Below, piece by piece: positions 35,688-45,491 of a stretch of 64,000 nt of DNA. A program made the translations under genes and the position numbers. Within the stretch, counting starts at the first letter, position 1, and every line of letters starts with the position of its first letter. Origin of the DNA: Brucella rhizosphaerae (GTDB lineage: Bacteria > Pseudomonadota > Alphaproteobacteria > Rhizobiales > Rhizobiaceae); the NCBI RefSeq assembly GCF_002252475.1, contig NZ_NNRK01000023.1, positions 55,606 to 119,605 of the forward strand, written 5' to 3'. Under the pieces are notes generated by a model that made no database searches, was not told where the DNA came from, and saw only the letters and a program-made list of their open reading frames with translations.

Positions 35688-36701
35688 CTATGCACTCTCA
35701 CGCTTCACGACATCATACCCGATATCGACGATTGCATCGTCCGCCGTCGTTCCCGATACGCGTGCGACAATCATTTCCATACTCTTCACACCCATTTCAT
35801 AGGCATTCGGCTGGATCGTCGAAAGCCCCGGCGTGATCTCCGATGCGATCTCGTAATCACCCCATCCGGTGACAGCAAGACGCTCCGGCACTTTCCATCC
35901 AAGGCGTGTGCATTCGAATATAACACCAGCCGCCACGATATCGGTGGGACAGATCACACCATCGATATCAGGATCGATACGGCGCAGTGCTTCAAGCGCC
36001 TTGGGGCCAGCACCAAAACCATCCGCTTCATCCACGATGCAGACCCGGTGATGTTCCAGACCGGCTGCGGCCATGGTCTCCTCAAAGGCTGGCAGACGAT
36101 CACTATATCGACGTGCGGATGCGCCACCATATCCGACGAACCCGATACGACGGCAACCTCGTTCGACGAGAAGACAAGCCATTGTCCGTGTTGCATCTGT
36201 CATAGAATAGCCAACCGCCATATCGAGCACATTGTCAGTGACCCAACCTTCTACGACAGGTGTTTCGGTCTTCCTGATAAGATCAATGGCTTCTTCTGAA
36301 TGCTGGTTGCCGACCAGCGAAATGCCAGCGACACGCAAACCGATAAATGTCTGAATTGCTGCCGTTTCGTCCTGCCTGGTTTCCGCAAGTTTGAGTATCA
36401 ACTCATAGCCGCTCTCGCTGGCGCGATCCTGCATCCCGCGCACATATTTATAGAAGCTCGAATTCTTCATCGACGGAATGACTGCGCCAATAACCCGGCT
36501 TTGCCCGGACGAAAGAATGCCTGCAGAATGGTTTGGAACATAGCCAAGTTCCGCCGCGACCTGAAAAACGCGCAACCGCGTCTCCTCAAGCACTCGCTCG
36601 GGGTAGCGGAACGCATTGGATACGGTCATAGGCGATACGCCAGCCGCCTGTGCAACCGACTGCATCGTTATGACATTTTTGCTGCGAGCGAGGTTATTCA
36701 T
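35688..36701 (-). CDS. LacI-family transcriptional regulator of the hydantoinase operon
   Basis: A 337-residue regulator with N-terminal HTH 'TMQSVAQAAGVSPMTVSNAF', hinge 'AAELGYVPNHSAGIL', and an effector domain with 'RRIGFVGYGGASARR', 'GVICPTDIVAAGVIFE' and 'AVTGWGDYEIASEITPGLSTIQ'. It is divergent from the ATPase gene at 36894, with overlapping perfect palindromes between them that are very likely its operators. The C-terminal dimer region is close to the gluconate-repressor subgroup, although the target operon looks like amide catabolism rather than sugar catabolism. Confidence 0.92.
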   Translation of the reverse strand: MNNLARSKNVITMQSVAQAAGVSPMTVSNAFRYPERVLEETRLRVFQVAAELGYVPNHSAGILSSGQSRVIGAVIPSMKNSSFYKYVRGMQDRASESGYELILKLAETRQDETAAIQTFIGLRVAGISLVGNQHSEEAIDLIRKTETPVVEGWVTDNVLDMAVGYSMTDATRTMACLLVERGCRRIGFVGYGGASARRYSDRLPAFEETMAAAGLEHHRVCIVDEADGFGAGPKALEALRRIDPDIDGVICPTDIVAAGVIFECTRLGWKVPERLAVTGWGDYEIASEITPGLSTIQPNAYEMGVKSMEMIVARVSGTTADDAIVDIGYDVVKRESA

Positions 36702-36893
36702 GGCCTAATGCACCAAATATTCTCATCAATGTTACTTCTCAAGGTTTTTTATACTCACAAACCAATGAAACGCAGAAAACCCATCCTTGACGAAATCGGC
36801 TTGAAGGTCGATTGTAGCGCTACAATATATTGTAATGCTGGAAATGCACATGATCTTTCTTACAGACAGCAGGGTAAATCGCGAGACGCCCGC
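36702..36893. promoter_or_regulatory. Divergent promoter with overlapping LacI-type operators (36811-36834)
   Basis: ATTGTAGCGCTACAAT (36811-36826) is a perfect 16-bp palindrome with the central CG typical of LacI-family operators. It overlaps TACAATATATTGTA (36821-36834), a perfect 14-bp palindrome. The half-site TTGTA/TACAA thus occurs three times with shared arms. The sites lie about 60-80 bp upstream of the ATPase start, between it and the lacI gene. Confidence 0.8.
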
Positions 36894-37988
36894 ATGAGCT
36901 TAGATCCGAAGGGCGGAGCAAGCGAACTTGTGCTTAAAGCCATAACGAAGCGTTTTGGGTCGAACATGGCTGTCGACAGTCTTGATCTGATCATCGAGGC
37001 AGGAAAACTCGTCTCATTGCTCGGTCCATCGGGGTGCGGCAAGACGACAACCTTGCGTATGGTTGCAGGATTTGAAAGTGCAGATTCAGGCACGATCCAT
37101 ATCGGCGGAACCAATGTAACCAGTCTTCCGCCTCATCGGCGCCGTCTCGGCATGGTTTTTCAGAACTACAGCCTGTTTCCACATAGAACGGTCGCGGAAA
37201 ATATCGGCTTCGGCTTGAAGATGCAGGGCGCTGCAAAAACAGAACGCGATGAGCGCATCAAATCGATGCTCGATCTCATCCAATTGTCTGGCCGTGGCGA
37301 TGATTTTCCCTCCCAGCTTTCGGGCGGCCAGCAGCAGCGCGTGGCGCTTGCACGTTCGCTGGTGGTGAACCCAAAAGTTTTGCTGCTGGACGAGCCTTTA
37401 AGCGCGCTCGATAAATCCTTGCGCGAAAGCATGCAGTTTGAAATCCGCGCCATGCAGGCGCGGCTTGGCATTACCACCCTTCTTGTGACGCACGATCAGG
37501 AAGAAGCGCTTTCCATGGCCGACGAAGTCGCAGTCATGAACAAGGGGCGGATTCTCCAGCTTGGAACGCCAGGCGAAATTTACGACAAACCGCAGAGCCG
37601 CTTTGTTGCCGAGTTTCTGGGAGCATCAAACATTTTCGAGGGACAGACATCGCCAGACGGCGCATCCCTCCTGATCAACGGAAGTCAGGGGAGCGTGGCT
37701 CTTCCCCTCGCCTCAGCGCGTCCCCCTTCACAGCCCCTCACACTTTCGGTGCGGCCAGAGCGCATCGTGCCGGTCGCAGATGGAAATGGCCTGTTCAATG
37801 GCCGGATCGTCGGCGCGGTGTTCCGTGGAAACTACGCGGCTTATCAGATCGATGTTCCGGCACTTGGCCGGGAAATATTCATCTACCGGCAAGCGGAAAG
37901 CCGCCTTGGCGAACTCGCCTACCATCTCAATCAGGAAATCACGCTCGACTGGAACCCGCAGGATGCGGTCGTCGTAACATCAGAATGA
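36894..37988 (+). CDS. Polyamine/spermidine-type ABC transporter ATPase (PotA-like)
   Basis: I chose the ATG at 36894 (364 residues), because the frame further upstream to 36300 is antisense to lacI. Walker A 'GPSGCGKTTTLRM' near residue 43, Q-loop 'VFQNYSLFPH', signature 'LSGGQQQRVALARSL', Walker B 'VLLLDEPLSALD' and the switch His in 'LLVTHDQEEA' are all intact. The C-terminal ~110 residues form a TOBE domain ('SVRPERI'). First gene of the hyu operon; partners are the binding protein at 42099 and permeases at 43168 and 44032. Confidence 0.92.
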   Translation: MSLDPKGGASELVLKAITKRFGSNMAVDSLDLIIEAGKLVSLLGPSGCGKTTTLRMVAGFESADSGTIHIGGTNVTSLPPHRRRLGMVFQNYSLFPHRTVAENIGFGLKMQGAAKTERDERIKSMLDLIQLSGRGDDFPSQLSGGQQQRVALARSLVVNPKVLLLDEPLSALDKSLRESMQFEIRAMQARLGITTLLVTHDQEEALSMADEVAVMNKGRILQLGTPGEIYDKPQSRFVAEFLGASNIFEGQTSPDGASLLINGSQGSVALPLASARPPSQPLTLSVRPERIVPVADGNGLFNGRIVGAVFRGNYAAYQIDVPALGREIFIYRQAESRLGELAYHLNQEITLDWNPQDAVVVTSE

Positions 37989-38004
37989 ACTGAAAGCTCA
38001 GAAT

Positions 38005-40062
38005 ATGCAGAAGAATGGTGCACGTATCGGCATCGACGTGGGCGGAACATTTACCGATTTTGTTCTGTTCGATCCTGACCGCAAAAACCTGATCCACTAC
38101 AAGGAACCATCGACGCCTGAAGACCCATCTCAGGCGTTGATCGTAGGCTTGCAGTCACTGCTTAAGAAAGCCGATCTTGGAGCCGACCAGATCGACACGC
38201 TTATGCATGGCACGACAATAGGCCTCAATGCCATTATCCAGCGGCGCGGTGCAAAGATCGCACTCATCGTCAGCGAAGGCTATCGCGATATTCTGGAAAT
38301 CGCGCGCAGTCGCATGCCCTCTTCCTTTGATTTTCATGCAAGCAAGGAAGAGCCACTGGTGCCGCGCCATCGCATCATCGAAATCGGTGCGCGGCTTTCA
38401 GCGAACGGCACAACAACCCAAATCCCCGACGATACGGCTCTTGAAGAAATCGCGACGCAACTTAATGCGCTGGATGTCGATGCGGCAGCACTTGTCTTGA
38501 TCAATGGCTACACCAATCCATCAGTTGAAACAGAGCTGGCGCAGAAAATATCCGCAAAGACAAATGGGCTTTCCATCACATCTGCAGCAGCTATCTGGCC
38601 CGAAATCCGCGAATATGAGCGCACGCTGATTGCCTGTCTCAACGCCTATATCCAGCCCTTGATGCAGCGCTATTTTGACGGGCTGAAAACAGGTCTTGCT
38701 CGCGATGGCGTACATGCTCCGATCCTTGTCACGGCTTCCAATGGCGGATCGCTGAGCATCGGCTCCGCGCAGGAGCGTCCGGTCGAAACCATCCTCTCAG
38801 GACCAGCCTCCGGCGTGATGGCAGCCGCGCGTTTGGCTGCAACATCAGGCGTGCGCGCAATCATCACATTCGACATGGGAGGCACGTCGTCAGACATCGC
38901 CGTGGCACAAGATGGCTCTGCTGCACTTGCCACCAAAACCGATATTGGCGGTTTGCCTCTGGTTTTGCCGGTGGTGGACGTCTCGGCCATCGGTGCAGGT
39001 GGCGGCTCAATCGTATGGGTTGATGATCATGGCGTGCTGAAAGTCGGCCCCCGCAGTGCTGGCGCAATGCCGGGCCCCATCTCCTACGGTCGCGGCGGCA
39101 CAGAGCCAACCATCACCGATTGCTACCTCACGCTTGGCTATATCGATCCGGCTGGTTTTCTTGGTGGACGTATGCAGCTTGATAGCGTGCCTGCTGCGGC
39201 AGCTCTTGCGGAGGTTGGCAATCGCATCGGATTTCACGGCGAGAATGCTGCGGCTGAGGCGGCTCAGGGTTCACTTGCAGTCACCACGGCTGGCATGGCG
39301 ACAGAACTCTATAAAACACTCGCCGCACGCGGCCTTGATCCGGCAACCTTTGCGCTCGTTCCATTTGGCGGCGCAGGCCCAACACACGCCAACCTTCTGG
39401 CGGAAGAAGTGGGCATTGCCCGCATCGTCGTCCCTCCAGCAGCAGGAACATTCTGTGCATTGGGTGCAGCGGCAGCAGACCTACGGCGCGATTTCGTTCG
39501 CAGCCTGCGTCGAGAGCTGGATGAAGCGACCGCGACAACTCTTGCCGGGACATTTGAAACCCTTGCTGCCGAAGGAAATGACTGGCTCGACCAGGAAGGC
39601 GAGCAAAGTACCGGACGCCTTTTCGAAAAGGCCGCCGACATGCGCTATGTCGGTCAGGCTTATGAATTGCGCGTGGCATTAAACGATGTCGATGCCAGCG
39701 TTCATGCCATTTCCGAGGCTTTTCACCGCGAACACGAGCGCATTTATGGTTTCCGCGACGGCACAGCAGAAGTCGAACTGGGGACTGCGCGCCTTGCTGT
39801 CATTGGTGTCACACCCGATTTAGCCGCTCAGGAATTCCCGGAAGGCGATGGCACGCCGAAAATCAAAGGAAAACGTCGCTTGTTCCACAAAGGTGCATGG
39901 CTGAATGCAGATATCTACGACCGCGATAGTTTCCGCGCCGGCGATCAAGTTCATGGCCCTGCAATAATCGAGCAGGATGACACCACCACTATTCTGCTAC
40001 CGGGCTGGATAGCAAATTGCGACAAAACCGGAAATCTGCATCTTGAAAGGCTGGCACAATGA
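38005..40062 (+). CDS. hyuA: Hydantoinase/oxoprolinase family protein, subunit A
   Basis: A 685-residue ATP-dependent subunit. 'IGIDVGGTFTDFVLFD' at the N-terminus and 'TFDMGGTSSDIAVAQ' near residue 290 are the ASKHA-type nucleotide motifs; 'VPFGGAGPTHA' near residue 450 is also conserved. The family covers N-methylhydantoinase, 5-oxoprolinase and acetone carboxylase alpha-like chains, all of which couple ATP hydrolysis to attack on a cyclic amide or ketone. The partner HyuB overlaps it by 4 bp. With an amine oxidase, a glyoxalase-like protein and an M81 peptidase in the operon, cleavage of a cyclic amide such as a substituted hydantoin or lactam is the best inference. Confidence 0.9.
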   Translation: MQKNGARIGIDVGGTFTDFVLFDPDRKNLIHYKEPSTPEDPSQALIVGLQSLLKKADLGADQIDTLMHGTTIGLNAIIQRRGAKIALIVSEGYRDILEIARSRMPSSFDFHASKEEPLVPRHRIIEIGARLSANGTTTQIPDDTALEEIATQLNALDVDAAALVLINGYTNPSVETELAQKISAKTNGLSITSAAAIWPEIREYERTLIACLNAYIQPLMQRYFDGLKTGLARDGVHAPILVTASNGGSLSIGSAQERPVETILSGPASGVMAAARLAATSGVRAIITFDMGGTSSDIAVAQDGSAALATKTDIGGLPLVLPVVDVSAIGAGGGSIVWVDDHGVLKVGPRSAGAMPGPISYGRGGTEPTITDCYLTLGYIDPAGFLGGRMQLDSVPAAAALAEVGNRIGFHGENAAAEAAQGSLAVTTAGMATELYKTLAARGLDPATFALVPFGGAGPTHANLLAEEVGIARIVVPPAAGTFCALGAAAADLRRDFVRSLRRELDEATATTLAGTFETLAAEGNDWLDQEGEQSTGRLFEKAADMRYVGQAYELRVALNDVDASVHAISEAFHREHERIYGFRDGTAEVELGTARLAVIGVTPDLAAQEFPEGDGTPKIKGKRRLFHKGAWLNADIYDRDSFRAGDQVHGPAIIEQDDTTTILLPGWIANCDKTGNLHLERLAQ

Positions 40063-42074
40063 AACTCAATCCAGTCACGCTTGCCATTCTCGGCAACAAG
40101 CTTGCAGCTATCAGCGAAGAAATGTGCCTGACACTGCAGCGGACGGGCCGCACCCTTTACGTCAAGGAAACAGCGGATTTTGCCTGTGCGCTTGCCGGGC
40201 TGGACGGACGATTTTTCGCCTATCCGCGTTCCATTGGTGTTTCAGGATTTGTCGGCCTTGAATGCGGGCCAACGATTGAAGCAGTCGGACCGCTCGAACC
40301 CGGCGATGTCATCCTGACCAACGATCCCTATCGTTCAGAAGGCCTCGCCACACACCTGCCCGACCTTCATATGATCGAGCCCTACTTCCACGAGGGCCGC
40401 GTGGTTGCTTATGGCTGGTGTTTCGTACATTGCTCGGACGTAGGCGGACGCGTGCCATCCAGCATTTCTCCAATGAATACCGAAATCTTTCAGGAAGGCC
40501 TGCGTATTCCGCCGGTCAAACTGATGAAGCGCGGAGAAATGTCTCCTGAAGTGCGCCTGTTTCTGGAAGCAAACAGCCGTACGCCTGAAGCCAATATGGG
40601 CGATATTCGCGCCATGCTGGCCGCTCTTGCTGCCGGTCGCCGCCGCTTCGAACAGGCGATTGTTCAACACGGAGCAGATGAAGTTTCGGCAGCAAGCATC
40701 GAGCTTGTGTCCTATGCAGCACAAAAGGCCCGCTCGGTTCTGCGAAAGGTTCCCGCAGGCTCCTATACGTTCTCGGATTATCTTGATGATGACGCAGCTG
40801 GTAACCTGCCTGTTCGCATCGCACTGACCGTGACATTCAAAGACGGCGAAGTGCATCTGGATTTTACCGGAACTGATCCGCAAGTGGCTACGGCCATGAA
40901 CATTCCTTCGCGCGGACGGCCCCATGCGTGGCTGACACTGCGGGTACTTGCATTGGTCAACACACTTGATCCAACAGTACCGCTGAATGTTGGTCTTCTC
41001 GATACGGTTCGGATAACCGCACCGGAGGGAAGTCTGGTCAATCCGCAGGAACCTGCCGCAACAGGCGTTCGCCATGCAGCCGCTATTCGTGTCAATGATG
41101 TTTTGAATGGCGCCTTCGGAAAGGCATTGCCTGATGTCATGCCTGCGGCATCATCAGGCACCGTCATTCCCGTTGTAATGGCCGAACCAGATGGCAAGGG
41201 TGGGCGTCGCGTACAGGTCATCGAACCGATGATCGGTGGCACGGGCGCACGCTTGGGTCGTGATGGCGTTGATGGCGTTGATGGTCGTGATAGCGGCATC
41301 TCCAATCTGGCCAATAACCCCGTTGAAACGGTGGAAGCCGAGCTTGGTGTTGAAATCCTGCATTATGGCCTGCGTCCGGATTCCGGTGGTTCCGGCCAAT
41401 GGCGCGGTGGTTGCGGCATGGAACTGACCTTTCGCGCATTAACCGATGACACCAATGTGCTCGGCCGTGGCATGGAACGTCTGCTGTTCCGGCCATGGGG
41501 TTCCTATGGTGGTCAGGCGGGTCTCCCAGGTGCGCTGTTCGTCAATCGAGGGCGCAGTGATGAGCGCAGGCTTGGCAAGATCGACGTGCTCAACGTCAAC
41601 GCGGGCGATACGGTCACCTTTCTGACACCCGGCGCAGGTGGCTGGGGCAATCCACTTGAACGAGACCCCAATGCCGTGCTGCGTGATGTCCTTGATGGTT
41701 TCGTCTCGCTCGCCGCAGCTCAAACCCATTATGGCGTGGTGATAAACAATGGCACGATCGATAAAGAGGCCACAGCCACACACCGCCTAACGCTGTCAGA
41801 AAGCGGGCCCGCCAATGGATTTGGGCCTGAGCGAAAGCGCTGGGACGAAGTGTTTGAACCGGCGTTGATGGACAGCCTGAACAACGCACTCGTGCAGCTT
41901 CCGGGATCAGTAATGCAGCGCCAACGCAAAGCTGTGTTTGACGCTGTTTTACCTGAGCTTCCCGAAGACTTTCCAAGAGAAAATGCAAAGGTCGAAAGCG
42001 TGCTTGCAGCGGGTATCGCGTTGCGAACGGCTGTCCAGAACCTCGTCGCAATTTCCAATTCCGCAAACGCCTGA
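40059..42074 (+). CDS. hyuB: Hydantoinase/oxoprolinase family protein, subunit B
   Basis: A 671-residue partner of HyuA. Conserved family segments are 'CLTLQRTGRTLYVKE' near residue 25, 'GDVILTNDPYRSEGLATHLPD', 'HCSDVGGRVPSS', 'YTFSDYLDDDAAG', 'EVHLDFTGTDPQV' and 'TPGAGGWGNP'. It is translationally coupled to HyuA through an ATGA overlap. The unusual 'DGVDGVDGRDSG' stretch near residue 405 comes from a small GATGGCGTT repeat at about 41264-41289. About 100 residues beyond 'GGWGNP' form a C-terminal extension of the usual HyuB core. Confidence 0.9.
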   Translation: MKLNPVTLAILGNKLAAISEEMCLTLQRTGRTLYVKETADFACALAGLDGRFFAYPRSIGVSGFVGLECGPTIEAVGPLEPGDVILTNDPYRSEGLATHLPDLHMIEPYFHEGRVVAYGWCFVHCSDVGGRVPSSISPMNTEIFQEGLRIPPVKLMKRGEMSPEVRLFLEANSRTPEANMGDIRAMLAALAAGRRRFEQAIVQHGADEVSAASIELVSYAAQKARSVLRKVPAGSYTFSDYLDDDAAGNLPVRIALTVTFKDGEVHLDFTGTDPQVATAMNIPSRGRPHAWLTLRVLALVNTLDPTVPLNVGLLDTVRITAPEGSLVNPQEPAATGVRHAAAIRVNDVLNGAFGKALPDVMPAASSGTVIPVVMAEPDGKGGRRVQVIEPMIGGTGARLGRDGVDGVDGRDSGISNLANNPVETVEAELGVEILHYGLRPDSGGSGQWRGGCGMELTFRALTDDTNVLGRGMERLLFRPWGSYGGQAGLPGALFVNRGRSDERRLGKIDVLNVNAGDTVTFLTPGAGGWGNPLERDPNAVLRDVLDGFVSLAAAQTHYGVVINNGTIDKEATATHRLTLSESGPANGFGPERKRWDEVFEPALMDSLNNALVQLPGSVMQRQRKAVFDAVLPELPEDFPRENAKVESVLAAGIALRTAVQNLVAISNSANA

Positions 42075-42098
42075 TTGTTCCAGATACGGAGTATCGCA

Positions 42099-43151
42099 AT
42101 GACATTAATTACCAGACGCAACCTCCTCGGCTCGGGCGCCATGCTTGGTCTGGGTCTTGCCGCAAGCGGGTTGCCACGCATCGCCAATGCGCAGGCAGCA
42201 AAAGAAATCACCGTGACCGCCTTCGGCGGCATATGGGAAGAAGCTGTTCGCAAGTGCTTTGTGGCACCATTTGAAGCCAGGACCGGTGCAAAAGCCAATG
42301 TCTCGCTCGGTGGCCCGCCTCAATGGCTGGCGCAGGTCGAAGCCTCACCTGCGAAGCCACCGGTCGATGTACTCATCATGACACCGGACCTCGCATTGAC
42401 CGCAGCAAGATCAGGCCTTGTTGACGACTTTACTGTCGAGAAGCTGCCTAACCTCGCTAAAATTCCACAGCAGCTAACGGATTCGGTTGAAGGCAAAGGC
42501 ACGCTGTTCGACTATGGTGTTGCCGGTATCACCTACAATAAGGATCGGGTGAAAAACCCACCGAAGTCATTCGCCGAATTTGTCGACAGAGTTGCTGCAG
42601 GCGAGTTCGTCGCCTCGATCCCGTCCATCAGCTATGCTGTCACGCCGATCATGCTGATCTGGGCCATGGCCAAGGCATTTGGCGGCGGCGCCGACAACGT
42701 TGATCCATTCTTCAAAGCCGTTGAGCGGATGAAGGACAATCTGGTCTATTGGGCCGGACCAAATGATTTCTTCAACCATCTTTCTTCCGGCGAAGCCGAT
42801 ATCGGCATTTATTTCGATGGCCGCACCTGGAACCATTATGATGCGGGCGCGACCTGGATCGATTTCATCAATCCGGAAGAAGGCGGCTCGCTCAACGGGT
42901 TGGCTATCCAGAAGGCGAAAAACGCAAATCCGCTCGCCTGGGATTATATCAACGAAGTCCTTGATGCAGCCAATCAGACGCAATTTGCCGACATCATGAA
43001 TTACGGCGTCACCAATGAGGACGTGGTTTACAGCGAAAAGCTCAAGCCACGCATCACGCCATGGCAGCAAACAGCCTTCCCGCCATATGAGCAGATTGCT
43101 CAGGTTCGTAATGAATGGGTGGATCGCTGGAACCGGGAAATCGGTCAGTAA
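42099..43151 (+). CDS. Extracellular solute-binding protein (PotD-like) with Tat-type signal
   Basis: From ATG 42099, preceded by ACGGAG, the product has 350 residues. The N-terminus 'TLITRRNLLGSGAMLGLGLA' is a twin-arginine signal, cleaved near 'ANAQA'. The mature part begins 'KEITVTAFGGIWEEAVRKC', the family 1/8 (spermidine/putrescine, thiamine, 2-aminoethylphosphonate) binding style, with 'DYGVAGITYNKD' in the middle. The ligand is unknown; a cationic or cyclic amide is consistent with the neighbours. Confidence 0.9.
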   Translation: MTLITRRNLLGSGAMLGLGLAASGLPRIANAQAAKEITVTAFGGIWEEAVRKCFVAPFEARTGAKANVSLGGPPQWLAQVEASPAKPPVDVLIMTPDLALTAARSGLVDDFTVEKLPNLAKIPQQLTDSVEGKGTLFDYGVAGITYNKDRVKNPPKSFAEFVDRVAAGEFVASIPSISYAVTPIMLIWAMAKAFGGGADNVDPFFKAVERMKDNLVYWAGPNDFFNHLSSGEADIGIYFDGRTWNHYDAGATWIDFINPEEGGSLNGLAIQKAKNANPLAWDYINEVLDAANQTQFADIMNYGVTNEDVVYSEKLKPRITPWQQTAFPPYEQIAQVRNEWVDRWNREIGQ

Positions 43152-43167
43152 GGTCGCGGAGACGGAT

Positions 43168-44028
43168 ATGAGCCAGACAGAAACATCAAACGCTAAAGCA
43201 AGAACAGGGCTGGCTCTGCCGGGCTGGCTGCTCATCTTGCCTGCTCTGGCATTCCTGCTGGCTTTTTTCGTCCTGCCGCTGTTTGACAACAGCATGCGCA
43301 GCTTTTTCGATAGCGAAGGCGGTTTGACTTTCGCACGTTATGTCACGCTGCTTACCGATCCCTTCTATCTGCGCGTGATCGGCGAGACGATATTGCTTTC
43401 GGGTGGCGTGACACTGATTTGCGTCATCATCGGATATCCAGTCGCCTATTTTCTGGTCCGTAAAGCAGGCCGCTGGGCTGGGCTGATCGTTTTTTTGCTT
43501 ATCGCACCACTTTTGACTTCCATCATTATGCGTACCTTCGGCTGGCAGGTTCTGTTTGCCCGTCGCGGTCTCATCAACAACCTTCTTGTTGACCAACTCG
43601 GTATCATCTCAGCGCCGTTGCGGTTTACCAACTCGCCAGAAATCACCATAGCGGCCCTTGTGCATGTGCTCGTACCCTTCATGGTGCTCTCAATCAGCAC
43701 AGTGTTACTGGGCATAGATCGCAGACTAGAGGAATCCGCGAAAATTCTCGGTGCCGGTCGTCTGCGCACCTTCTGGGAAGTGACTTTGCCGCTCTCACTC
43801 GATGGCATCGGAACCGGTGCAATACTTGTATTTATGATTGCAAATGGAAGCTTCGTGACGCTGGTTATGCTGGGCGGTGGTCTTCAGACTCTCCCATTAA
43901 TGATCTACCAGCAATTCAACACCACACGTGATTTTGGCATGGCGAGTGCAATGAGTTCGATCCTTCTGGTGATCGCAGTTGCCTGTCTCTTCCTGCAATT
44001 GCGTCTCGTGCGCCGTCGGGGAGTTTAA
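43168..44028 (+). CDS. ABC transporter permease (PotB-like)
   Basis: The ATG at 43168 (286 residues) follows the binding-protein stop by 16 bp. Six predicted membrane segments begin at 'GWLLILPALAFLLAFFVLP'. The EAA loop 'ESAKILGAGRLRTFWEVTLPLSL' identifies the cytoplasmic ATPase contact. It pairs with the permease at 44032. Confidence 0.92.
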   Translation: MSQTETSNAKARTGLALPGWLLILPALAFLLAFFVLPLFDNSMRSFFDSEGGLTFARYVTLLTDPFYLRVIGETILLSGGVTLICVIIGYPVAYFLVRKAGRWAGLIVFLLIAPLLTSIIMRTFGWQVLFARRGLINNLLVDQLGIISAPLRFTNSPEITIAALVHVLVPFMVLSISTVLLGIDRRLEESAKILGAGRLRTFWEVTLPLSLDGIGTGAILVFMIANGSFVTLVMLGGGLQTLPLMIYQQFNTTRDFGMASAMSSILLVIAVACLFLQLRLVRRRGV

Positions 44029-44031
44029 ACG

Positions 44032-44838
44032 ATGAAACTCTTTGGCAAAGACTGTGCAGACATTGCATTGATCTCGTTTGTGATCGCGTTCTTCATTTTC
44101 ATGCTCGCCCCCATTCTTGTTGTCGTTCTCGTGTCCTTCACATCTGCGGGCTATGTGGCATTTCCCATTCCGGGCTGGTCGCTCAAATGGTTCGCGAATA
44201 TCTTCGCCTACCAGCCATTTGTGGATGCCCTTATCGTCAGCTTTAAAGTCGGGATCGGCGCGACCGTTCTTTCCTGCCTCATCGGCATCCCCGCCTGCCT
44301 TTATCTCGCCCGCTCACGCACAGGCTGGGCAAGCGCTGTCATGGCGTTTCTGCTGTCACCGTTGTCGATGCCGATGATTGTGATTGGTTTCGCGTCGCTG
44401 TTCTTCATGAGCAGGCTTGGACTAGGCATTTCATTCAGCGCACTGTTGATCACCCATACCATCGTATGTCTTCCCTATGTCGTTCGCACGGTTGCAGGCG
44501 TTTATGGCAGTATGCCCAAAAGCTATGAAGAAGCGGCCGCCATTCTGGGCGCCAACCCTTTGCAGGTCTTCTGGCATGTAACTTTGCCGCTCATCCGCCC
44601 CGGCATTATGGCCGGATCGCTGTTTTCATTTCTCACCTCGTTCGACAATTTGCCGGTGAGTTATTTCTTCGCGAGCGCAAGCACCAATACCTTGCCGGTC
44701 GTAATGCTGAGCTATCTTGAACATCAGTTCGATCCGACAATCGCCGCTCTCAGTACGCTGCAACTGCTGATGGCTGTTGCGACGCTCATCATTGTCGACC
44801 GCATCTATGGCATCAGAAAAATGACGGTGGCCGCATGA
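44032..44838 (+). CDS. ABC transporter permease (PotC-like)
   Basis: A 268-residue membrane protein. It starts 3 bp after the PotB-like stop and overlaps the next gene by 4 bp. Hydrophobic segments begin at 'ISFVIAFFIFMLAPILVVVL', and the EAA loop reads 'YEEAAAILGANPLQVFWHVTLPLI'. Confidence 0.92.
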   Translation: MKLFGKDCADIALISFVIAFFIFMLAPILVVVLVSFTSAGYVAFPIPGWSLKWFANIFAYQPFVDALIVSFKVGIGATVLSCLIGIPACLYLARSRTGWASAVMAFLLSPLSMPMIVIGFASLFFMSRLGLGISFSALLITHTIVCLPYVVRTVAGVYGSMPKSYEEAAAILGANPLQVFWHVTLPLIRPGIMAGSLFSFLTSFDNLPVSYFFASASTNTLPVVMLSYLEHQFDPTIAALSTLQLLMAVATLIIVDRIYGIRKMTVAA

Positions 44839-45491
44839 CTTTTCACTTACCCATCGACCATGTTGTGGTTCTCACAGGCGATCTGGATGCTGCCGGAACG
44901 GCATTTGAGAATGCCGGATTCCATGTCACACCAAGTGCAATGCACAGCGCAGCCATGGGGACGGCAAATCGCTGTATCATGCTCAATGGCACCTATATCG
45001 AGATCCTCGCAATCGTTGAGAAAACAGAAGCCAATGCCAGATGGCGCAAGCTTCTTGAAAATGGTTCGGGATTGCGCGGGATTGCTCTTCGTAGCACAGA
45101 AGTCGAGGCCGACGTTCAAATCTTCAAAGATAAGAACATCGAGACTGAGGCGATAAGGCACTTTTCACGACAAACCGACGCTGGCGAGTTACGGTTTTCG
45201 ATAAGCCGTTTCAAAGATAGTGTTACCCCAGCCTATCAATGTTTGCTCTGTCAGCACCACACGCCTCAACTTCTCTGGACATCTGACATAATGGAACACC
45301 CCAACGGTGCGCAGCGTCTGATATCGGTTGCAACACCAAATGCCTCAGAACTTGAGGTGCTATCCAGTGACAGATCGCCGAATATCGCGGTCATGGCAGA
45401 ACAGGATCGCCTGACAATCAGCGGAAACAGTGATGCTCTTTTCGATTTGCGCGAAAGTTGCGGATTGGAAATCGCGATGGTGCAGGCATGA
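44835..45491 (+). CDS. VOC-superfamily glyoxalase-like domain protein
   Basis: 218 residues. The start 'PIDHVVVLTGDLDAAGTAFENAGF' and later 'CLLCQHHTPQLLWTSDIMEHPNGAQRL' fit the Glyoxalase_3-type VOC family (paired beta-alpha-beta-beta-beta modules). The His near residue 8 and Glu in 'TYIEILAI' could be metal ligands. Members are often annotated as isomerases or lyases of uncharacterised substrate. It is embedded in the hyu operon by overlaps on both sides (ATGA at both junctions), so it should act on the same substrate. Confidence 0.75.
   Translation: MTFHLPIDHVVVLTGDLDAAGTAFENAGFHVTPSAMHSAAMGTANRCIMLNGTYIEILAIVEKTEANARWRKLLENGSGLRGIALRSTEVEADVQIFKDKNIETEAIRHFSRQTDAGELRFSISRFKDSVTPAYQCLLCQHHTPQLLWTSDIMEHPNGAQRLISVATPNASELEVLSSDRSPNIAVMAEQDRLTISGNSDALFDLRESCGLEIAMVQA

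Noticed and set aside
36300..36893. Long in-frame upstream extension of the PotA-like ATPase gene
   Set aside because: It is antisense to the lacI gene at 35688-36701, crosses its operator region and has no family similarity before residue 199.
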